Made by a program: the position numbers and the translations under genes. From positions 372,001-436,000 of the forward strand of contig NZ_CP141058.1 of the NCBI RefSeq assembly GCF_034661175.1: a stretch of 64,000 nucleotides of DNA. The letters run 5' to 3'. Positions 27,118-36,867 of this stretch are shown here, piece after piece (within the stretch, counting starts at the first letter, position 1; each line of letters opens with the position of its first letter). The notes beneath the pieces were generated by a model. It saw only the letters and a program-made list of their open reading frames with translations. It searched no databases and was not told the origin of the DNA. This stretch comes from Nocardioides renjunii (GTDB lineage Bacteria > Actinomycetota > Actinomycetes > Propionibacteriales > Nocardioidaceae).

Positions 27118-27127
27118 CCTGCGTCGC

Positions 27128-28105
27128 TCAGGCCTCGCGCCAGGGCGAGGCGTGCGGGTGGCCGAACAGGCCGGGCAGGCCACCGCTGTGCAGCAGGACG
27201 GTCCGCGACCCGGCCGTGACGACACCGTCGCGGACGCCCGCGACGAGGCCGGCCGCCGCGCGGCCGGTGTAGACGGGGTCGAGGACGATGCCCTCGGTCC
27301 TGGCGACCAGCTGCATCGCGGCGCGGGTGTCGTCGGTGAGGACCTCGTAGCCCGCGCCGACGAGGTCGGAGCGGATCCGGAGCGTCCCGGCGGCGGCGTC
27401 GTCGGGAGCGATCGCGCCCCACAGTGAGCGGACGCGGTCCTCGGCGTCGTCGACCGCACCGGTGTCGACGCCGAGGACCCGCTCGGGCCCCAGGGCGCTC
27501 ACCAGCCCCGCCATCGTCCCTCCCGAGCCGACGGCCACCACGACGTCACGCAGGTCGGGAGCCTGGTCGAGGAGCTCACGGCCCGCGTCCTCGTACGCGC
27601 GGGCGCCGACGGCGTTGGAGCCACCGAAGGGGATCACGCCCGGACGCCTCCCCGCGGACCGCTCGTGGTCGGCCGCGTCCTGGACCGCCGCCGCGAGGCC
27701 CTCGGCGCCGACGTCGCCGGCCCACACGATCCGGGCACCCAGCAGCCTGTCCAGCAGCAGGTTGCCGGTCTCCGTGGCGGGCTCGTCCCCCACCAGCACG
27801 AGGACGACCGGCACCCCGAGCCGGGCGCCGGCGGCAGCGGTCAGGCGCGCGTGGTTGCTCTGCGGGGCCCCGCTGGTCACGACCACGTCGGCGCCGTCGT
27901 GCAGCGCGGCAGCCATGGTGCGCTCGAGCTTGCGGACCTTGTTGCCGCCGCCGCCCAGCCCGATGAGGTCGTCGCGCTTCACCCAGAGGTCGTCGGGCCC
28001 TAGCCCCAGCGCCACGCCGAGCCGCGGCATCGGCTCGAGCGGCGTGGGGAGGGTGGCCAGCGCCGCGGTCTCGGGGCCGGTCGGGCGGTAGGGAGGAAGG
28101 GCCAT
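27128..28105 (-). CDS. PLP-dependent D-cysteine desulfhydrase/ACC deaminase family protein
   Basis: The 325-residue fold-type II PLP enzyme has the conserved WVKRDDLIGLGGGGNKVRKL (shortened), where the Lys after GGGN forms the Schiff base. SGAPQSNHARLTAAAGARLG binds substrate carboxylate and the phosphate loop is VVAVGSGGTMAGLV. The family includes D-cysteine desulfhydrase, ACC deaminase and L-cysteate sulfo-lyase; the residues visible do not settle which. The gene ends 10 bp from the convergent GH2 gene and looks monocistronic. Confidence 0.86.
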   Translation of the reverse strand: MALPPYRPTGPETAALATLPTPLEPMPRLGVALGLGPDDLWVKRDDLIGLGGGGNKVRKLERTMAAALHDGADVVVTSGAPQSNHARLTAAAGARLGVPVVLVLVGDEPATETGNLLLDRLLGARIVWAGDVGAEGLAAAVQDAADHERSAGRRPGVIPFGGSNAVGARAYEDAGRELLDQAPDLRDVVVAVGSGGTMAGLVSALGPERVLGVDTGAVDDAEDRVRSLWGAIAPDDAAAGTLRIRSDLVGAGYEVLTDDTRAAMQLVARTEGIVLDPVYTGRAAAGLVAGVRDGVVTAGSRTVLLHSGGLPGLFGHPHASPWREA

Positions 28106-28147
28106 GCGGTCAGCCTCGCAGGGTGGGAGCGCGCACCGGACGCGGCG

Positions 28148-28609
<462 letters not shown>

Positions 28610-28703
28610 CGGCGTCCTTCCGGTCGCGGGCGGGTGCGGGTCGCTCACCTCGAGTCAACCGGCGACCGGCGCCGCAGCCAACCCCCGGAGGGGTCGGTGG
28701 TGC

Positions 28704-29363
28704 TCAGGCCGCCGCGGCTCCCGCTCGCAGGCCGGCCGCCTCGCGGGCGAGCCGCTCGACCTCGGCCCAGTCGCCGCGTCGTACGACGTCGGCGGGGGTG
28801 AGCCAGGATCCGCCGACACAGCCGACGTTGGGCAGCGCGAGGTACGACGCCGCGCTGGCGGCGGTGATGCCGCCGGTCGGGCAGAACCGCGCGTCGGGCA
28901 CGGGGGAGGCGATCGACTTCAGCCACGGCGCGCCGCCGGCGGCCTCGGCGGGGAAGAACTTCATCTCGGTGTGGCCGGCCTCGAGCACGGCCATCACCTC
29001 CGACACCGTCGCGGTGCCGGGCAGGAAGGGCAGGCCCGTGCCGGCCATCGCCGCCAGCAGGGTCGGCGTCGCGCCGGGGGAGACGAGGAAGGTGGCGCCG
29101 GCGTCGCGGGCCGCCTCGGCGTGGGCCGGCGCGAGCACGGTGCCGGCCCCGACGAGGATGTCGGGCACCTCGGCGGCGATCGCCCGGATCGCGTCGAGGG
29201 CGACGGGGGTGCGCAGGGTCAGCTCGATCGCGGGCAGGCCGCCGGCGACGAGGGCGCGGGCCAGCGGGACCGCGTGGGCGACGTCCTCGACGACGACCAC
29301 CGGCATGACCGGGACGACGTCGAGCAGGGACCCCAGGGTCGGGGACTCAGGCGTGCTGGGCAA
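28704..29363 (-). CDS. eda: KDPG aldolase (Entner-Doudoroff)
   Basis: Cleaves 2-keto-3-deoxy-6-phosphogluconate to pyruvate and glyceraldehyde 3-phosphate. The TIM-barrel residues are visible: Glu in AIELTLRTP, the phosphate loop and the Schiff-base Lys in [10 protein letters not shown], then FCPTGGI and VGCVGGSWL. No ATG or GTG fits the expected N-terminus. A TTG at 29363 has GGAGG 6 bp upstream and gives 219 residues beginning [14 protein letters not shown]. It overlaps the end of edd by 17 bp. The TTG start is inference; an ATG at MPVVVV would remove the first strand. Confidence 0.92.
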   Translation of the reverse strand: MPSTPESPTLGSLLDVVPVMPVVVVEDVAHAVPLARALVAGGLPAIELTLRTPVALDAIRAIAAEVPDILVGAGTVLAPAHAEAARDAGATFLVSPGATPTLLAAMAGTGLPFLPGTATVSEVMAVLEAGHTEMKFFPAEAAGGAPWLKSIASPVPDARFCPTGGITAASAASYLALPNVGCVGGSWLTPADVVRRGDWAEVERLAREAAGLRAGAAAA

Positions 29364-31221
29364 CGGGCACCTCCGGGGACGGCATGTCGAACGCGGGGAA
29401 GACGCTGGCGCCGGCGTCGGCGGGACCGACGGTGGCGCGGAAGGCGGCGAAGAGCTCGCGGCCGGTGCCGGCGAACTCGGCGCCCTCGGGCGCGCGACCG
29501 GTCGCCGGGCGGCTGCGCAGCGCGGCCTCGTCGGCGACGACCAGGCGGCCGGTGAGCGCGTCGACGGTGACGACGTCGCCGTCGACGATCCGCGACAGCG
29601 GACCACCGAGCGCGGCCTCCGGGGTGACGTGGATAGCGGCGGGGACCTTGCCGGAGGCGCCGGACATGCGGCCGTCGGTGACGATGGCGACCTTGTGCCC
29701 GCGGTCCTGCAGCACCCCGAGCGCGGGGGTGAGCTTGTGCAGCTCGGGCATCCCGTTGGCCGCCGGTCCCTGGTAGCGGATGACGGCGACGAGGTCGCGG
29801 CCGTCGAGCCGCCCCTCGGCGAAGGCGGTGAGGAAGTCGGCCTGGTCGTCGAAGACCAGCGCCGGCGCGGTCACCACCCGGTGCTCGGGAGCGACGGCGG
29901 ACGTCTTGATGACGGCCGTGCCGAGCGGGCCGGTCAGCACCTTGAGGCCGCCGTCGAGGGCGAAGGGCTGGTCGGCCGGCCGCAGCACGTCGTGGTCGAG
30001 GCTGGCCTTGGGGCCCTCCTCCCACGTGAGGTCGTCGCCGCGCAGCACCGGCTCGCGGGTGTAGAGCGACAGCCCGCGGCCGACGATCGTCTGGACGTCC
30101 TCGTGCAGCAGGCCGGCCCCGAGGAGGGTGTGCACGAGGTAGGCGATGCCGCCGGCGGCGTGGAAGTGGTTCACGTCCGCCTGGCCGTTGGGGTAGATCC
30201 GGCACAGCAGCGGCACGACGGCCGAGAGGTCCGACAGGTCCTCCCACGTCAGCGCGATCCCCGCGGCGCGGGCGATGGCGACGAGGTGGAGGGTGTGGTT
30301 GGTCGAGCCGCCGCTGGCGAGCAGGGCGACGCAGGCGTTGACGATCGTGCGCTCGTCGACCAGCTCGCCGATCGGTGTCGGCTCGCCGCCCTGGCGGGTG
30401 ATGGCCACCGCCCGGGCCGCAGCCGCTCGGGTGAGCGCGTCGCGCAGCGGCGTACCGGGGTTGACGAAGGAGGAGCCGGGCAGGTGCAGGCCCATCACCT
30501 CCATCAGGAGCTGGTTGGAGTTGGCGGTGCCGTAGAACGTGCAGGTGCCGGCCGAGTGGTAGGACGCGGCCTCGGCCTCGAGCAGCTGCTCGCGGGTGGC
30601 CTTGCCCTCGGCGTGGAGCTGGCGGATCCGCGCCTTCTCGGCGTTGGGCAGGCCCGAGGGCATCGGCCCGGCGGGGACGAAGACGGTGGGCAGGTGGCCG
30701 AACGACAGCGCGCCGATGAGCAGCCCGGGCACGATCTTGTCGCAGACGCCGAGCAGCAGCGTCCCGTCGAACATGTCGTGGCTGAGCGCGATCGCGGTGG
30801 ACATCGCGATCACGTCGCGGCTGTAGAGGGACAGCTGCATCCCGGCGCGACCCTGGGTGATCCCGTCGCACATGGCCGGGACGCCGCCGGCGACCTGGGC
30901 GAGCCCGCCGGCGCGCACGGCCGCCTTCTTGAGCACGGGCGGGTAGTCCACGAACGGCTGGTGCGCCGACAGCATGTCGTTGTAGCTGGTGACGATCGCG
31001 AGGTTGGGCTTGGTGCGACCGCGCAGGGCGGTCTTGGCGGCCGGCTCGCTGGCGGCGAAGCCGTGCGCGAGGTTGGCGCAGCCGAGGTCGGTGCGCGCGG
31101 CCGGGCCGGTGCCGGCGGCGGCGCGCACCCGGGAGAGGTACGCCGCGCGCGAGGCGGTGCTGCGCTCGACGAGCCGGGCGGTCACCGCGGCGACGACGGG
31201 GTGCATGCGGTCGGTGGTCAT
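29347..31221 (-). CDS. edd: Phosphogluconate dehydratase (Entner-Doudoroff)
   Basis: Dehydrates 6-phosphogluconate to KDPG with a [4Fe-4S] cluster. The length of 624 residues is close to that of E. coli Edd. The motifs are [29 protein letters not shown] (first Cys), [12 protein letters not shown] (second Cys) and [15 protein letters not shown] (third Cys). The ATG overlaps the zwf stop by 4 bp. It clearly belongs to the Edd branch of the IlvD/Edd family because it lacks the IlvD pattern and sits next to eda. Confidence 0.95.
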   Translation of the reverse strand: MTTDRMHPVVAAVTARLVERSTASRAAYLSRVRAAAGTGPAARTDLGCANLAHGFAASEPAAKTALRGRTKPNLAIVTSYNDMLSAHQPFVDYPPVLKKAAVRAGGLAQVAGGVPAMCDGITQGRAGMQLSLYSRDVIAMSTAIALSHDMFDGTLLLGVCDKIVPGLLIGALSFGHLPTVFVPAGPMPSGLPNAEKARIRQLHAEGKATREQLLEAEAASYHSAGTCTFYGTANSNQLLMEVMGLHLPGSSFVNPGTPLRDALTRAAAARAVAITRQGGEPTPIGELVDERTIVNACVALLASGGSTNHTLHLVAIARAAGIALTWEDLSDLSAVVPLLCRIYPNGQADVNHFHAAGGIAYLVHTLLGAGLLHEDVQTIVGRGLSLYTREPVLRGDDLTWEEGPKASLDHDVLRPADQPFALDGGLKVLTGPLGTAVIKTSAVAPEHRVVTAPALVFDDQADFLTAFAEGRLDGRDLVAVIRYQGPAANGMPELHKLTPALGVLQDRGHKVAIVTDGRMSGASGKVPAAIHVTPEAALGGPLSRIVDGDVVTVDALTGRLVVADEAALRSRPATGRAPEGAEFAGTGRELFAAFRATVGPADAGASVFPAFDMPSPEVPVAQHA

Positions 31222-32708
31222 TCGATCTCCTGCCAGGTGCGGCCGTCACGCTCGAGGAGCATGGCCGCGGCGGTCGGGCCGGACGTGCCGGCGGGGTAGC
31301 GCTTGGGGTGGTGGCCGTCGGCCCTCCAGCGGCACAGGATCGGCTCGACCCAGGCCCAGGCGGCCTCGACCTCGTCGCGCCGCATGAAGAGGGTCGGGTT
31401 GCCCTTGATGACGTCCATGAGCAGCCGCTCGTAGGCGTCGGGCGACCGCTCCGAGAAGGCGGTCGCATAGCTGAGGTCGAGCGAGACCGGGTGCAGCCGG
31501 ATGCCGCCGGGGCCGGGCTCCTTGGCGGTCATGTGCAGCCGCATGCCCTCCTCCGGTTGGAGCTGGATGTGCAGCCGGTTGCCCAGCACCGCGCCCTCGG
31601 AGTGCGGGAACATCGCGTGCGGCGGCTCCTTGAAGACCACGACGATCTCCGACAGCCGCCGGCCCATCCGTTTGCCGGTGCGGAGGTAGAACGGCACCCC
31701 GGCCCAGCGCCAGTTCTGCACCTCGGCGCGCATCGCGACGAAGGTCTCGGTGCTCGAGCCGGTGTGCCCGAGGTCCTCGGCGTAGGACGCCACCACGCGG
31801 CCGTCGACGACGCCCTGGCCGTACGCCCCGCGGACGGTGTCGCGGTCGACGTCGGCGGGCCCCATCGGCTTGAGCGCCTGCAGCACCTTGAGCTTCTCGT
31901 CACGGACCGTCTCGCGACCGACGTACGTCGGCGGCTCCATGGCGACGAGGCAGAGCAGCTGCAGGAGGTGGTTCTGCACCATGTCGCGCAGCGCGCCCGA
32001 GGTGTCGTAGTAGGCGCCGCGGTCGCCGACGCCAAGGGTCTCGGCAACGGTGATCTGCACGTGGTCGACCCAGCGGGAGTTCCACAGCGGCTCGAGGAAC
32101 GTGTTGGCGAACCGGGTGACGAGGAGGTTCTGGACGCTCTCCTTGCCGAGGTAGTGGTCGATCCGGAAGACCTGGTGCTCCTCGAAGACCCGGCCCACGG
32201 CGTCGTTGATCCGCTGCGCCGAGGCGAGGTCGGTCCCGACCGGCTTCTCCATGACGACGCGCGAGGTCGGCTCGACCACGCCGATCTCGTCGAGCCGCTC
32301 GCAGATGGGCCCGAACAGCGCGGGCGCGACGGCGAGGTAGAAGGCCCGGACCACGCCTCGGTCGCGCTCCTTGAGCATCCCGTGCAGGTGGTGCCACCCG
32401 TCGGGGTCGCTCGCGTCGACCGTCAGGTGGTGGAGCCGGTCGAGCATCCGGTCGACGGCGGCCGGCTCGAGGTCGGCCGGGTCGACGTGGCGACCGAGCG
32501 CCTCGCGGGCCAGGGCGCGGTAGGCCGCGTCGTCGTGGTCGCTGCGGGAGGCGCCGATGATGCGGAAGTCGCGGGGCAGCTGGTGCTCGCGCTCGCGGTG
32601 GTAGAGCGCCGGCAGCAGCTTGCGCAGCGCGAGGTCTCCGGTGCCGCCGAAGACGACGAAGTCGCAGTCCGGGAGCTCGGTGGCGAGCTCGGTCGTGGGC
32701 AAGGTCAC
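31218..32708 (-). CDS. zwf: Glucose-6-phosphate 1-dehydrogenase
   Basis: Oxidises glucose 6-phosphate to 6-phosphogluconolactone with NADP. The 496-residue protein has the nucleotide motif [16 protein letters not shown] (about residues 20-35), the active-site RIDHYLGKE with catalytic His, and the EKP motif [11 protein letters not shown]. It is the first gene of zwf-edd-eda; no lactonase gene (pgl) is seen in this window. It is divergent from the ROK regulator, which may control it. Confidence 0.96.
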   Translation of the reverse strand: MTLPTTELATELPDCDFVVFGGTGDLALRKLLPALYHREREHQLPRDFRIIGASRSDHDDAAYRALAREALGRHVDPADLEPAAVDRMLDRLHHLTVDASDPDGWHHLHGMLKERDRGVVRAFYLAVAPALFGPICERLDEIGVVEPTSRVVMEKPVGTDLASAQRINDAVGRVFEEHQVFRIDHYLGKESVQNLLVTRFANTFLEPLWNSRWVDHVQITVAETLGVGDRGAYYDTSGALRDMVQNHLLQLLCLVAMEPPTYVGRETVRDEKLKVLQALKPMGPADVDRDTVRGAYGQGVVDGRVVASYAEDLGHTGSSTETFVAMRAEVQNWRWAGVPFYLRTGKRMGRRLSEIVVVFKEPPHAMFPHSEGAVLGNRLHIQLQPEEGMRLHMTAKEPGPGGIRLHPVSLDLSYATAFSERSPDAYERLLMDVIKGNPTLFMRRDEVEAAWAWVEPILCRWRADGHHPKRYPAGTSGPTAAAMLLERDGRTWQEIE

Positions 32709-32746
32709 GCGACGACGCTAACCCATCTTCGGCTCACTGTGACCCC

Positions 32747-32772
32747 TTCTTAGGACTTTCGTGTGCATAAGT
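32747..32772. promoter_or_regulatory. Divergent zwf/ROK control region with weak inverted repeat
   Basis: CTTAGGA and TGCATAAG flank a spacer (CTTA...TAAG outer symmetry) about midway between the divergent starts. ROK regulators bind such A+T-rich palindromes, but the match is weak. Confidence 0.3.
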
Positions 32773-32809
32773 CGGCGAGGGATGGGTCTCCACGCCTAGG
32801 ATCTCGGCG

Positions 32810-33994
32810 ATGAACGAGACCGCAGGGGACCTGCTCGAGCTGGTGCGCACCGGCCGGGCCAGCACCCGCTCCGAGCTGCGCCGGCTGACCGGCATGTCCC
32901 GCACCGCGGTCGTCTCCCGCGTCAACGCCCTCGCCGACGCGGGACTGCTGCTGCTCGGCGAGGAGCTGGCCAGCACCGGCGGTCGGCCGCCCGGCAGCCT
33001 CGTCTTCAACGTCGACGCCGGCGTCGTCCTCTCGGTCGCCATCGGCCGCTCGCGCACGCAGCTGGCGAGCTTCGACCTCGCCGGCACCGAGCTCGCGACC
33101 GCGTCCGTCGAGCACGAGGTCGGCGCCGGCCCCGACGCGGTCCTCGCGCCGGTCGCCGCCCGGCTCGGCGACCTGCTCCCCGACGACCGTTCGGTGCTCG
33201 GCGTGGGCATCAGCCTCCCCGGCGCCATCGATCCCGAGCGCGCGGTGAGCCTCGCCTCCCCGGTGATGGCGGGCTGGGACGGCGTCGACCTCGCGCCCTA
33301 CGTCGCCGACGTCACCGACGCCCCGCTCCTCGTCGGCAACGACGCCGACGTGCTGGCCCTCTCCGAGCGGCTCGGGCACGGCACGACGTACGCCGACATG
33401 CTGGTGCTCAAGGCCTCCACCGGCCTCGGCCTGGGGATCGTCGCCGGCGGCGAGGTGGTCAGCGGCCACCTCGGCGGCGCCGGGGACCTCGGGCACGTCA
33501 AGGTCGGGGCGGGTGCCGGTCGGTCGTGCCGGTGCGGCGCCGAGGGGTGCCTCGAGACGGTGGCGGGCGGCTGGGCGCTGGTGGCGCGGCGCGCCGGCTC
33601 GGGCCGCGACGTCCACCACGTCCGCGAGCTGACCGCGCTCGCGATCGCCGGCGAGGCCGAGGCCCGCGCGATGCTGCGCGAGAGCGGCCGGCTGGTCGGC
33701 GAGGTGCTCGCCACGGCGATCACCCTGCTCAACCCGCAGGCGGTCGTCGTGGGCGGCGACATGTCCGCCGCCTTCGACGTCTACGCCGCCGGCCTGCGCG
33801 AGAGCGTCTACGCCGCGTCCACCGTCCTGGCCACCCGCGACCTGCAGGTGCTGCCGTCGACGTACGGCGACCGCGCCGGCCTCGTCGGGTGCGCCGTCAT
33901 GGCGCTCGACCACGTCCTGGCTCCCAGGTCCGTCGACGCCCGGCTCGCCGAGCTCGCACGCGCGGGTCCGAGCGCGGCCCCGAGCGCGTGGTGA
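32810..33994 (+). CDS. ROK family transcriptional regulator
   Basis: The 394-residue protein has an N-terminal winged HTH (STRSELRRLTGMSRTAVVSR, about residues 19-38) fused to a ROK sugar-kinase-like domain. The Zn-binding signature GHVKVGAGAGRSCRCGAEGC contains the CxCGxxGC set, followed by LE. It probably senses a sugar or sugar phosphate and represses a sugar pathway. Its position, divergent from zwf-edd-eda, suggests that operon as target (inference). The kinase ATP loop is degenerate, as is usual for regulators. Confidence 0.9.
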   Translation: MNETAGDLLELVRTGRASTRSELRRLTGMSRTAVVSRVNALADAGLLLLGEELASTGGRPPGSLVFNVDAGVVLSVAIGRSRTQLASFDLAGTELATASVEHEVGAGPDAVLAPVAARLGDLLPDDRSVLGVGISLPGAIDPERAVSLASPVMAGWDGVDLAPYVADVTDAPLLVGNDADVLALSERLGHGTTYADMLVLKASTGLGLGIVAGGEVVSGHLGGAGDLGHVKVGAGAGRSCRCGAEGCLETVAGGWALVARRAGSGRDVHHVRELTALAIAGEAEARAMLRESGRLVGEVLATAITLLNPQAVVVGGDMSAAFDVYAAGLRESVYAASTVLATRDLQVLPSTYGDRAGLVGCAVMALDHVLAPRSVDARLAELARAGPSAAPSAW

Positions 33995-34012
33995 GCACCT
34001 AGGATCGCGGCC

Positions 34013-35050
34013 ATGGGGGAGCAGCGCGCGCGGAGGAACGGCCCACGCCGGTCCCCCAGCATGGCGGAGGTGGCCGAGCGGGCGGGGGTGTCCCACCAGA
34101 CGGTGTCGCGCGTGCTCAACGACGCCTCGCTCGTCAAGGAGGAGACCCGGTTGCGGGTCCAGTCGGCGATCGAGGAGCTCGGCTACCGCCGCAACTTCGC
34201 CGCCCGGGTCCTGGCCACGAACCGCTCGGGCCGGATCGGGATGGTCACCGCCCACCTCGCCCTGCACGGCCCGAGCATGATCGCGCTCGGCGTGCAGGAG
34301 GCCGGCCACCGCGAGGGCTACGACGTCTCGCTCGTGGGGCTGTCGGAGTTCTCCCTCGAGGCGCTGCAGAGCGCCGTCGACCGGCTCTACGACCAGGCCG
34401 TCGAGGCCATCGTGGTCGCCGTCGCCCACCGCGAGGCGGCCGAGATGACGCGCTCCCTGCAGCTCACGATCCCCCTGGTGACGGTGCAGGGCGTCACCGC
34501 GGGCGCCCCGCTCACTGCCGGCATCGACCAGGCGGCGGGCGCCGAGCTCGCGGTCGGCCACCTGCTCGACCTCGGCCACCGCAAGATCGCCCACCTCAGC
34601 GGCCCCCTCGACTGGGTCGAGGCCGACCAGCGGCGCGCCGGCTGGCGGCGCGCGCACGAGCGGCGCGGCCTGCTCCCCGGTCCCGAGCTCGACGGCGACT
34701 GGTCGGCCGACAGCGGCCACGCCGCGGGGCTGATGGTCGCCGACGACCCCGACGTCACCGCGGTCTTCGCCGGCAACGACTCTATGGCGCTCGGGCTGCT
34801 GCATGCCCTCCACGAGCGCGGGCGCCGGGTGCCCGACGACATCAGCGTCGTCGGCTTCGACGACGTCCCCGAGTCGGCGTTCTACTGGCCCGCCCTCACC
34901 ACGGTCTCCCAGGACTTCTCCGAGCTCGGCCGCCGCGCCCTGGACCTCGCCCTCGCCGCCGTACGCGGCGATGAGCAGGCCACCGCCGAGCCGATCGAGC
35001 CGACGCTCACGGTGCGGGCCTCCTCTGCCCCGCCCTCGCGGACGTCCTGA
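34013..35050 (+). CDS. LacI family regulator (arabinose locus, first copy)
   Basis: The 345-residue protein has HTH MAEVAERAGVSHQTVSRVLN (about residues 17-36) and a sugar-binding domain (RIGMVTAHLALHGPSMIALG, VFAGNDSMALGLLHALHERG, VVGFDDVPESAFYWPAL). Its recognition helix SHQTVSRV is identical to that of the regulator at 40509, so the two should bind similar operators. It starts 18 bp after the ROK gene and lies upstream of the arabinose importer; the operators at 35553 and 35610 are candidate targets. Confidence 0.9.
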   Translation: MGEQRARRNGPRRSPSMAEVAERAGVSHQTVSRVLNDASLVKEETRLRVQSAIEELGYRRNFAARVLATNRSGRIGMVTAHLALHGPSMIALGVQEAGHREGYDVSLVGLSEFSLEALQSAVDRLYDQAVEAIVVAVAHREAAEMTRSLQLTIPLVTVQGVTAGAPLTAGIDQAAGAELAVGHLLDLGHRKIAHLSGPLDWVEADQRRAGWRRAHERRGLLPGPELDGDWSADSGHAAGLMVADDPDVTAVFAGNDSMALGLLHALHERGRRVPDDISVVGFDDVPESAFYWPALTTVSQDFSELGRRALDLALAAVRGDEQATAEPIEPTLTVRASSAPPSRTS

Positions 35051-35089
35051 CGTCGGGTCCCCGCGCCGCCGCCCCGCGCCCGCTGGTGG

Positions 35090-35533
35090 GCGGTGAGTGA
35101 CGCAGGTTCTCCGAGCCCAGAACCTGCGTCACGCACCGCTGCGGGCGTGTCGGCGTACGACGCGCGGGTGGGCGGTGAGTGAGGCAGGTTTTCCTCGCCC
35201 AGAACCTGCCTCACTCACCGCTGCGGGCGTGTCGGCGTACGACCCTCGGGCGGGCGGTGAGTAGGGCAGGTTTTCCGTGCCCAGAACCTGCCTCACACAC
35301 CGCTGAGGGCGTGTCGGCGTACGACCCGCGGGTGGGCGGTGAGTGAGGCAGGTTTTTCCGCGCCGAGAACCTGCCTCACTCACCGCGCGGCGATCAGAGG
35401 AGCGGTGGCTGAGCCACATCCGCGGCGTACGACATGTGGCTGGCGCACCGCTGCGGGCGTGTCGGCGTACGACGCGCGGGTGGGCGGTGAGTGACGCAGG
35501 TTCTCCGAGCCCAGAACCTGCCTCACTCACCGC
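35090..35533. repeat. Palindromic satellite: 82-bp units each carrying a 50-bp hairpin (six copies)
   Basis: Hairpins start at 35090, 35172, 35254, 35336, 35402 and 35484. The first four are exactly 82 bp apart, being a 50-bp inverted repeat plus a 32-bp linker with its own small palindrome (GTCGgcgtaCGAC). Copy 1 pairs 20 of 21 positions around an 8-nt loop. The arms covary: copy 1 has gacgcagg with cctgcgtc, while copy 2 has gaggcagg with cctgcctc. Copy 5 (35402-35451) keeps the outer GCGGTG/CACCGC but has another inner stem (GCCACAT/ATGTGGC). Not a CRISPR: the linkers are identical. Confidence 0.92.
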
Positions 35534-35552
35534 TCCGAGACCCCACCGCCAG

Positions 35553-35566
35553 AGTGAGCGTTCACA
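35553..35566. promoter_or_regulatory. LacI-type operator O1 upstream of arabinose importer
   Basis: AGTGAGCGTTCACA is palindromic except for two symmetric pairs, and matches the consensus TGTGAGCGCTCACA seen at 35610. Confidence 0.6.
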
Positions 35567-35595
35567 TTTCAATGAAGATTCTGGGCGCCAGTCAC

Positions 35596-35624
35596 TTGAC
35601 GGCCGCCAATGTTAGCGCTCACAC
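35596..35624 (+). promoter_or_regulatory. Promoter with LacI-type operator O2 before the arabinose importer
   Basis: TTGACG at 35596-35601 can be the -35. TGTTAGCGCTCACA at 35610-35623, palindromic but for one pair, covers the spacer and the expected -10 position, so binding would repress. O1 and O2 centres are 57 bp apart. Confidence 0.65.
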
Positions 35625-35678
35625 TCATCGGACGTGACACCAGTCACACGGGCTCACAAGCCCCTTTGATGTGGAGGA

Positions 35679-36689
35679 ATGACAGTGGTGAAGAAGACCT
35701 TGGTCGCTGTGGCGGCGATCTCTTTGAGCACCTTCGCTCTCACCAGCTGCGGGAGCAGCTCCGACGCGGACAGCGGGTCGGACAGCGGCGGTGGCGACGG
35801 GACCATCACGATGGGCTTCGCGCAGGTCGGCGCCGAGAGCGGTTGGCGCACGGCGAACACGAAGTCCATCCAGGAGACGGCGGAGGCCGAGGGCATCGAC
35901 CTGAAGTTCACCGACGCCCAGGGCAAGCAGGAGAACCAGATCCAGGCGATCCGGTCCTACATCCAGCAGAAGGTCGACGTCATCGCCTTCAGCCCCGTCG
36001 TGGAGACCGGTTTCGACGCCGTCCTCCAGGAGGCCAAGGCGGCCGGGATCCCCGTGATCCTCACCGACCGCGCGGTCGACGTCGACGACCCGTCGCTCTA
36101 CGAGACCTTCCTCGGCTCCGACTTCGTCCTCGAGGGCGAGAAGGCCGGCCAGTGGCTGGTGGAGAACGCCGCGGACTCCGACGTCGACGGTGACGGCACG
36201 GTCAACGTCGTCCAGCTGGAAGGTACGACCGGCGCCGCGCCGGCGATCGACCGCGCCGAGGGCTTCGCGTCCGAGATCGCCGCCGACGACACGATCGAGG
36301 TGACCGCGTCGCAGACCGGTGACTTCACGCGTGACGGCGGCAAGCAGGTCATGGAGTCGTTCCTGCAGTCCGACGACAGCATCGACGTCGTCTTCGCGCA
36401 CAACGACGACATGGGCCTCGGCGCGATCGAGGCGATCGAGGCCGCCGGTCTCGAGCCCGGCAAGGACATCAAGATCATCACGATCGACGCGGTCAAGGAC
36501 GGCATGCAGGCCCTCGCCGACGGCAAGATCAACTACATCGTCGAGTGCAACCCGCTGCTCGGGCCCCAGCTGATGGACCTCGCCCAGAAGGTCCTCGACG
36601 GCGAGGAGGTCCCCGAGCGGGTCGTCACCGAGGAGGCCGCCTTCACCCAGGAGCAGGCCAAGGAGGCCCTGCCCGACCGGCAGTACTGA
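35679..36689 (+). CDS. Sugar-binding lipoprotein of YtfQ type (arabinose/furanose importer)
   Basis: The 336-residue substrate-binding protein has a signal peptide with lipobox LTSC (Cys about 24) and an acidic Ser/Asp/Gly spacer. The mature part closely follows E. coli YtfQ (GFAQVGAESGWRTANTK, KQENQIQAIRSYIQQKVD, TGDFTRDGGKQVMESF, AHNDDMGLGAIEAIEAAG). YtfQ binds galactofuranose; here the following araBDA genes point to L-arabinose or arabinofuranose (inference). The ATG at 35679 is only 1 nt after GGAGG; GTG at 35685 has ideal spacing and may be the real start. Confidence 0.9.
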   Translation: MTVVKKTLVAVAAISLSTFALTSCGSSSDADSGSDSGGGDGTITMGFAQVGAESGWRTANTKSIQETAEAEGIDLKFTDAQGKQENQIQAIRSYIQQKVDVIAFSPVVETGFDAVLQEAKAAGIPVILTDRAVDVDDPSLYETFLGSDFVLEGEKAGQWLVENAADSDVDGDGTVNVVQLEGTTGAAPAIDRAEGFASEIAADDTIEVTASQTGDFTRDGGKQVMESFLQSDDSIDVVFAHNDDMGLGAIEAIEAAGLEPGKDIKIITIDAVKDGMQALADGKINYIVECNPLLGPQLMDLAQKVLDGEEVPERVVTEEAAFTQEQAKEALPDRQY

Positions 36690-36695
36690 GCCGCA

Positions 36696-36724
36696 GCGCG
36701 GCCCGCGCCACCCGCGGGCCGCGC
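36696..36724 (+). terminator. Intercistronic hairpin between binding-protein and ATPase genes
   Basis: A perfect 12-bp stem, GCGCGGCCCGCG with CGCGGGCCGCGC, lies just after the binding-protein stop. Such hairpins usually attenuate read-through or protect the upstream mRNA so that binding protein exceeds ATPase. Confidence 0.65.
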
Positions 36725-36787
36725 CGCACCTCCCGTCACCCGGTCCGACGCACGACGAGGTCGGGTCGGTGACGAGTCCGTGCCGGT

Positions 36788-36825
36788 GCACCGGGCCCCT
36801 CCGCACGTCAGGCCGGGCCCGGTGC
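36788..36825 (+). other. Second intercistronic inverted repeat before the ATPase gene
   Basis: GCACCGGGCCC (36788-36798) pairs with GGGCCCGGTGC (36815-36825). It ends about 40 bp before the ATPase start and adds to the hairpin at 36696. Confidence 0.5.
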
Positions 36826-36867
36826 GCCGCCCGCGGGAAGCACCCGCAGCAGCCAGAGAGGAACGAG

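Noticed and set aside
35090..35533. CRISPR array or attachment-site cluster
   Set aside because: The linkers between hairpins are the same sequence, and no integrase or cas gene is present.
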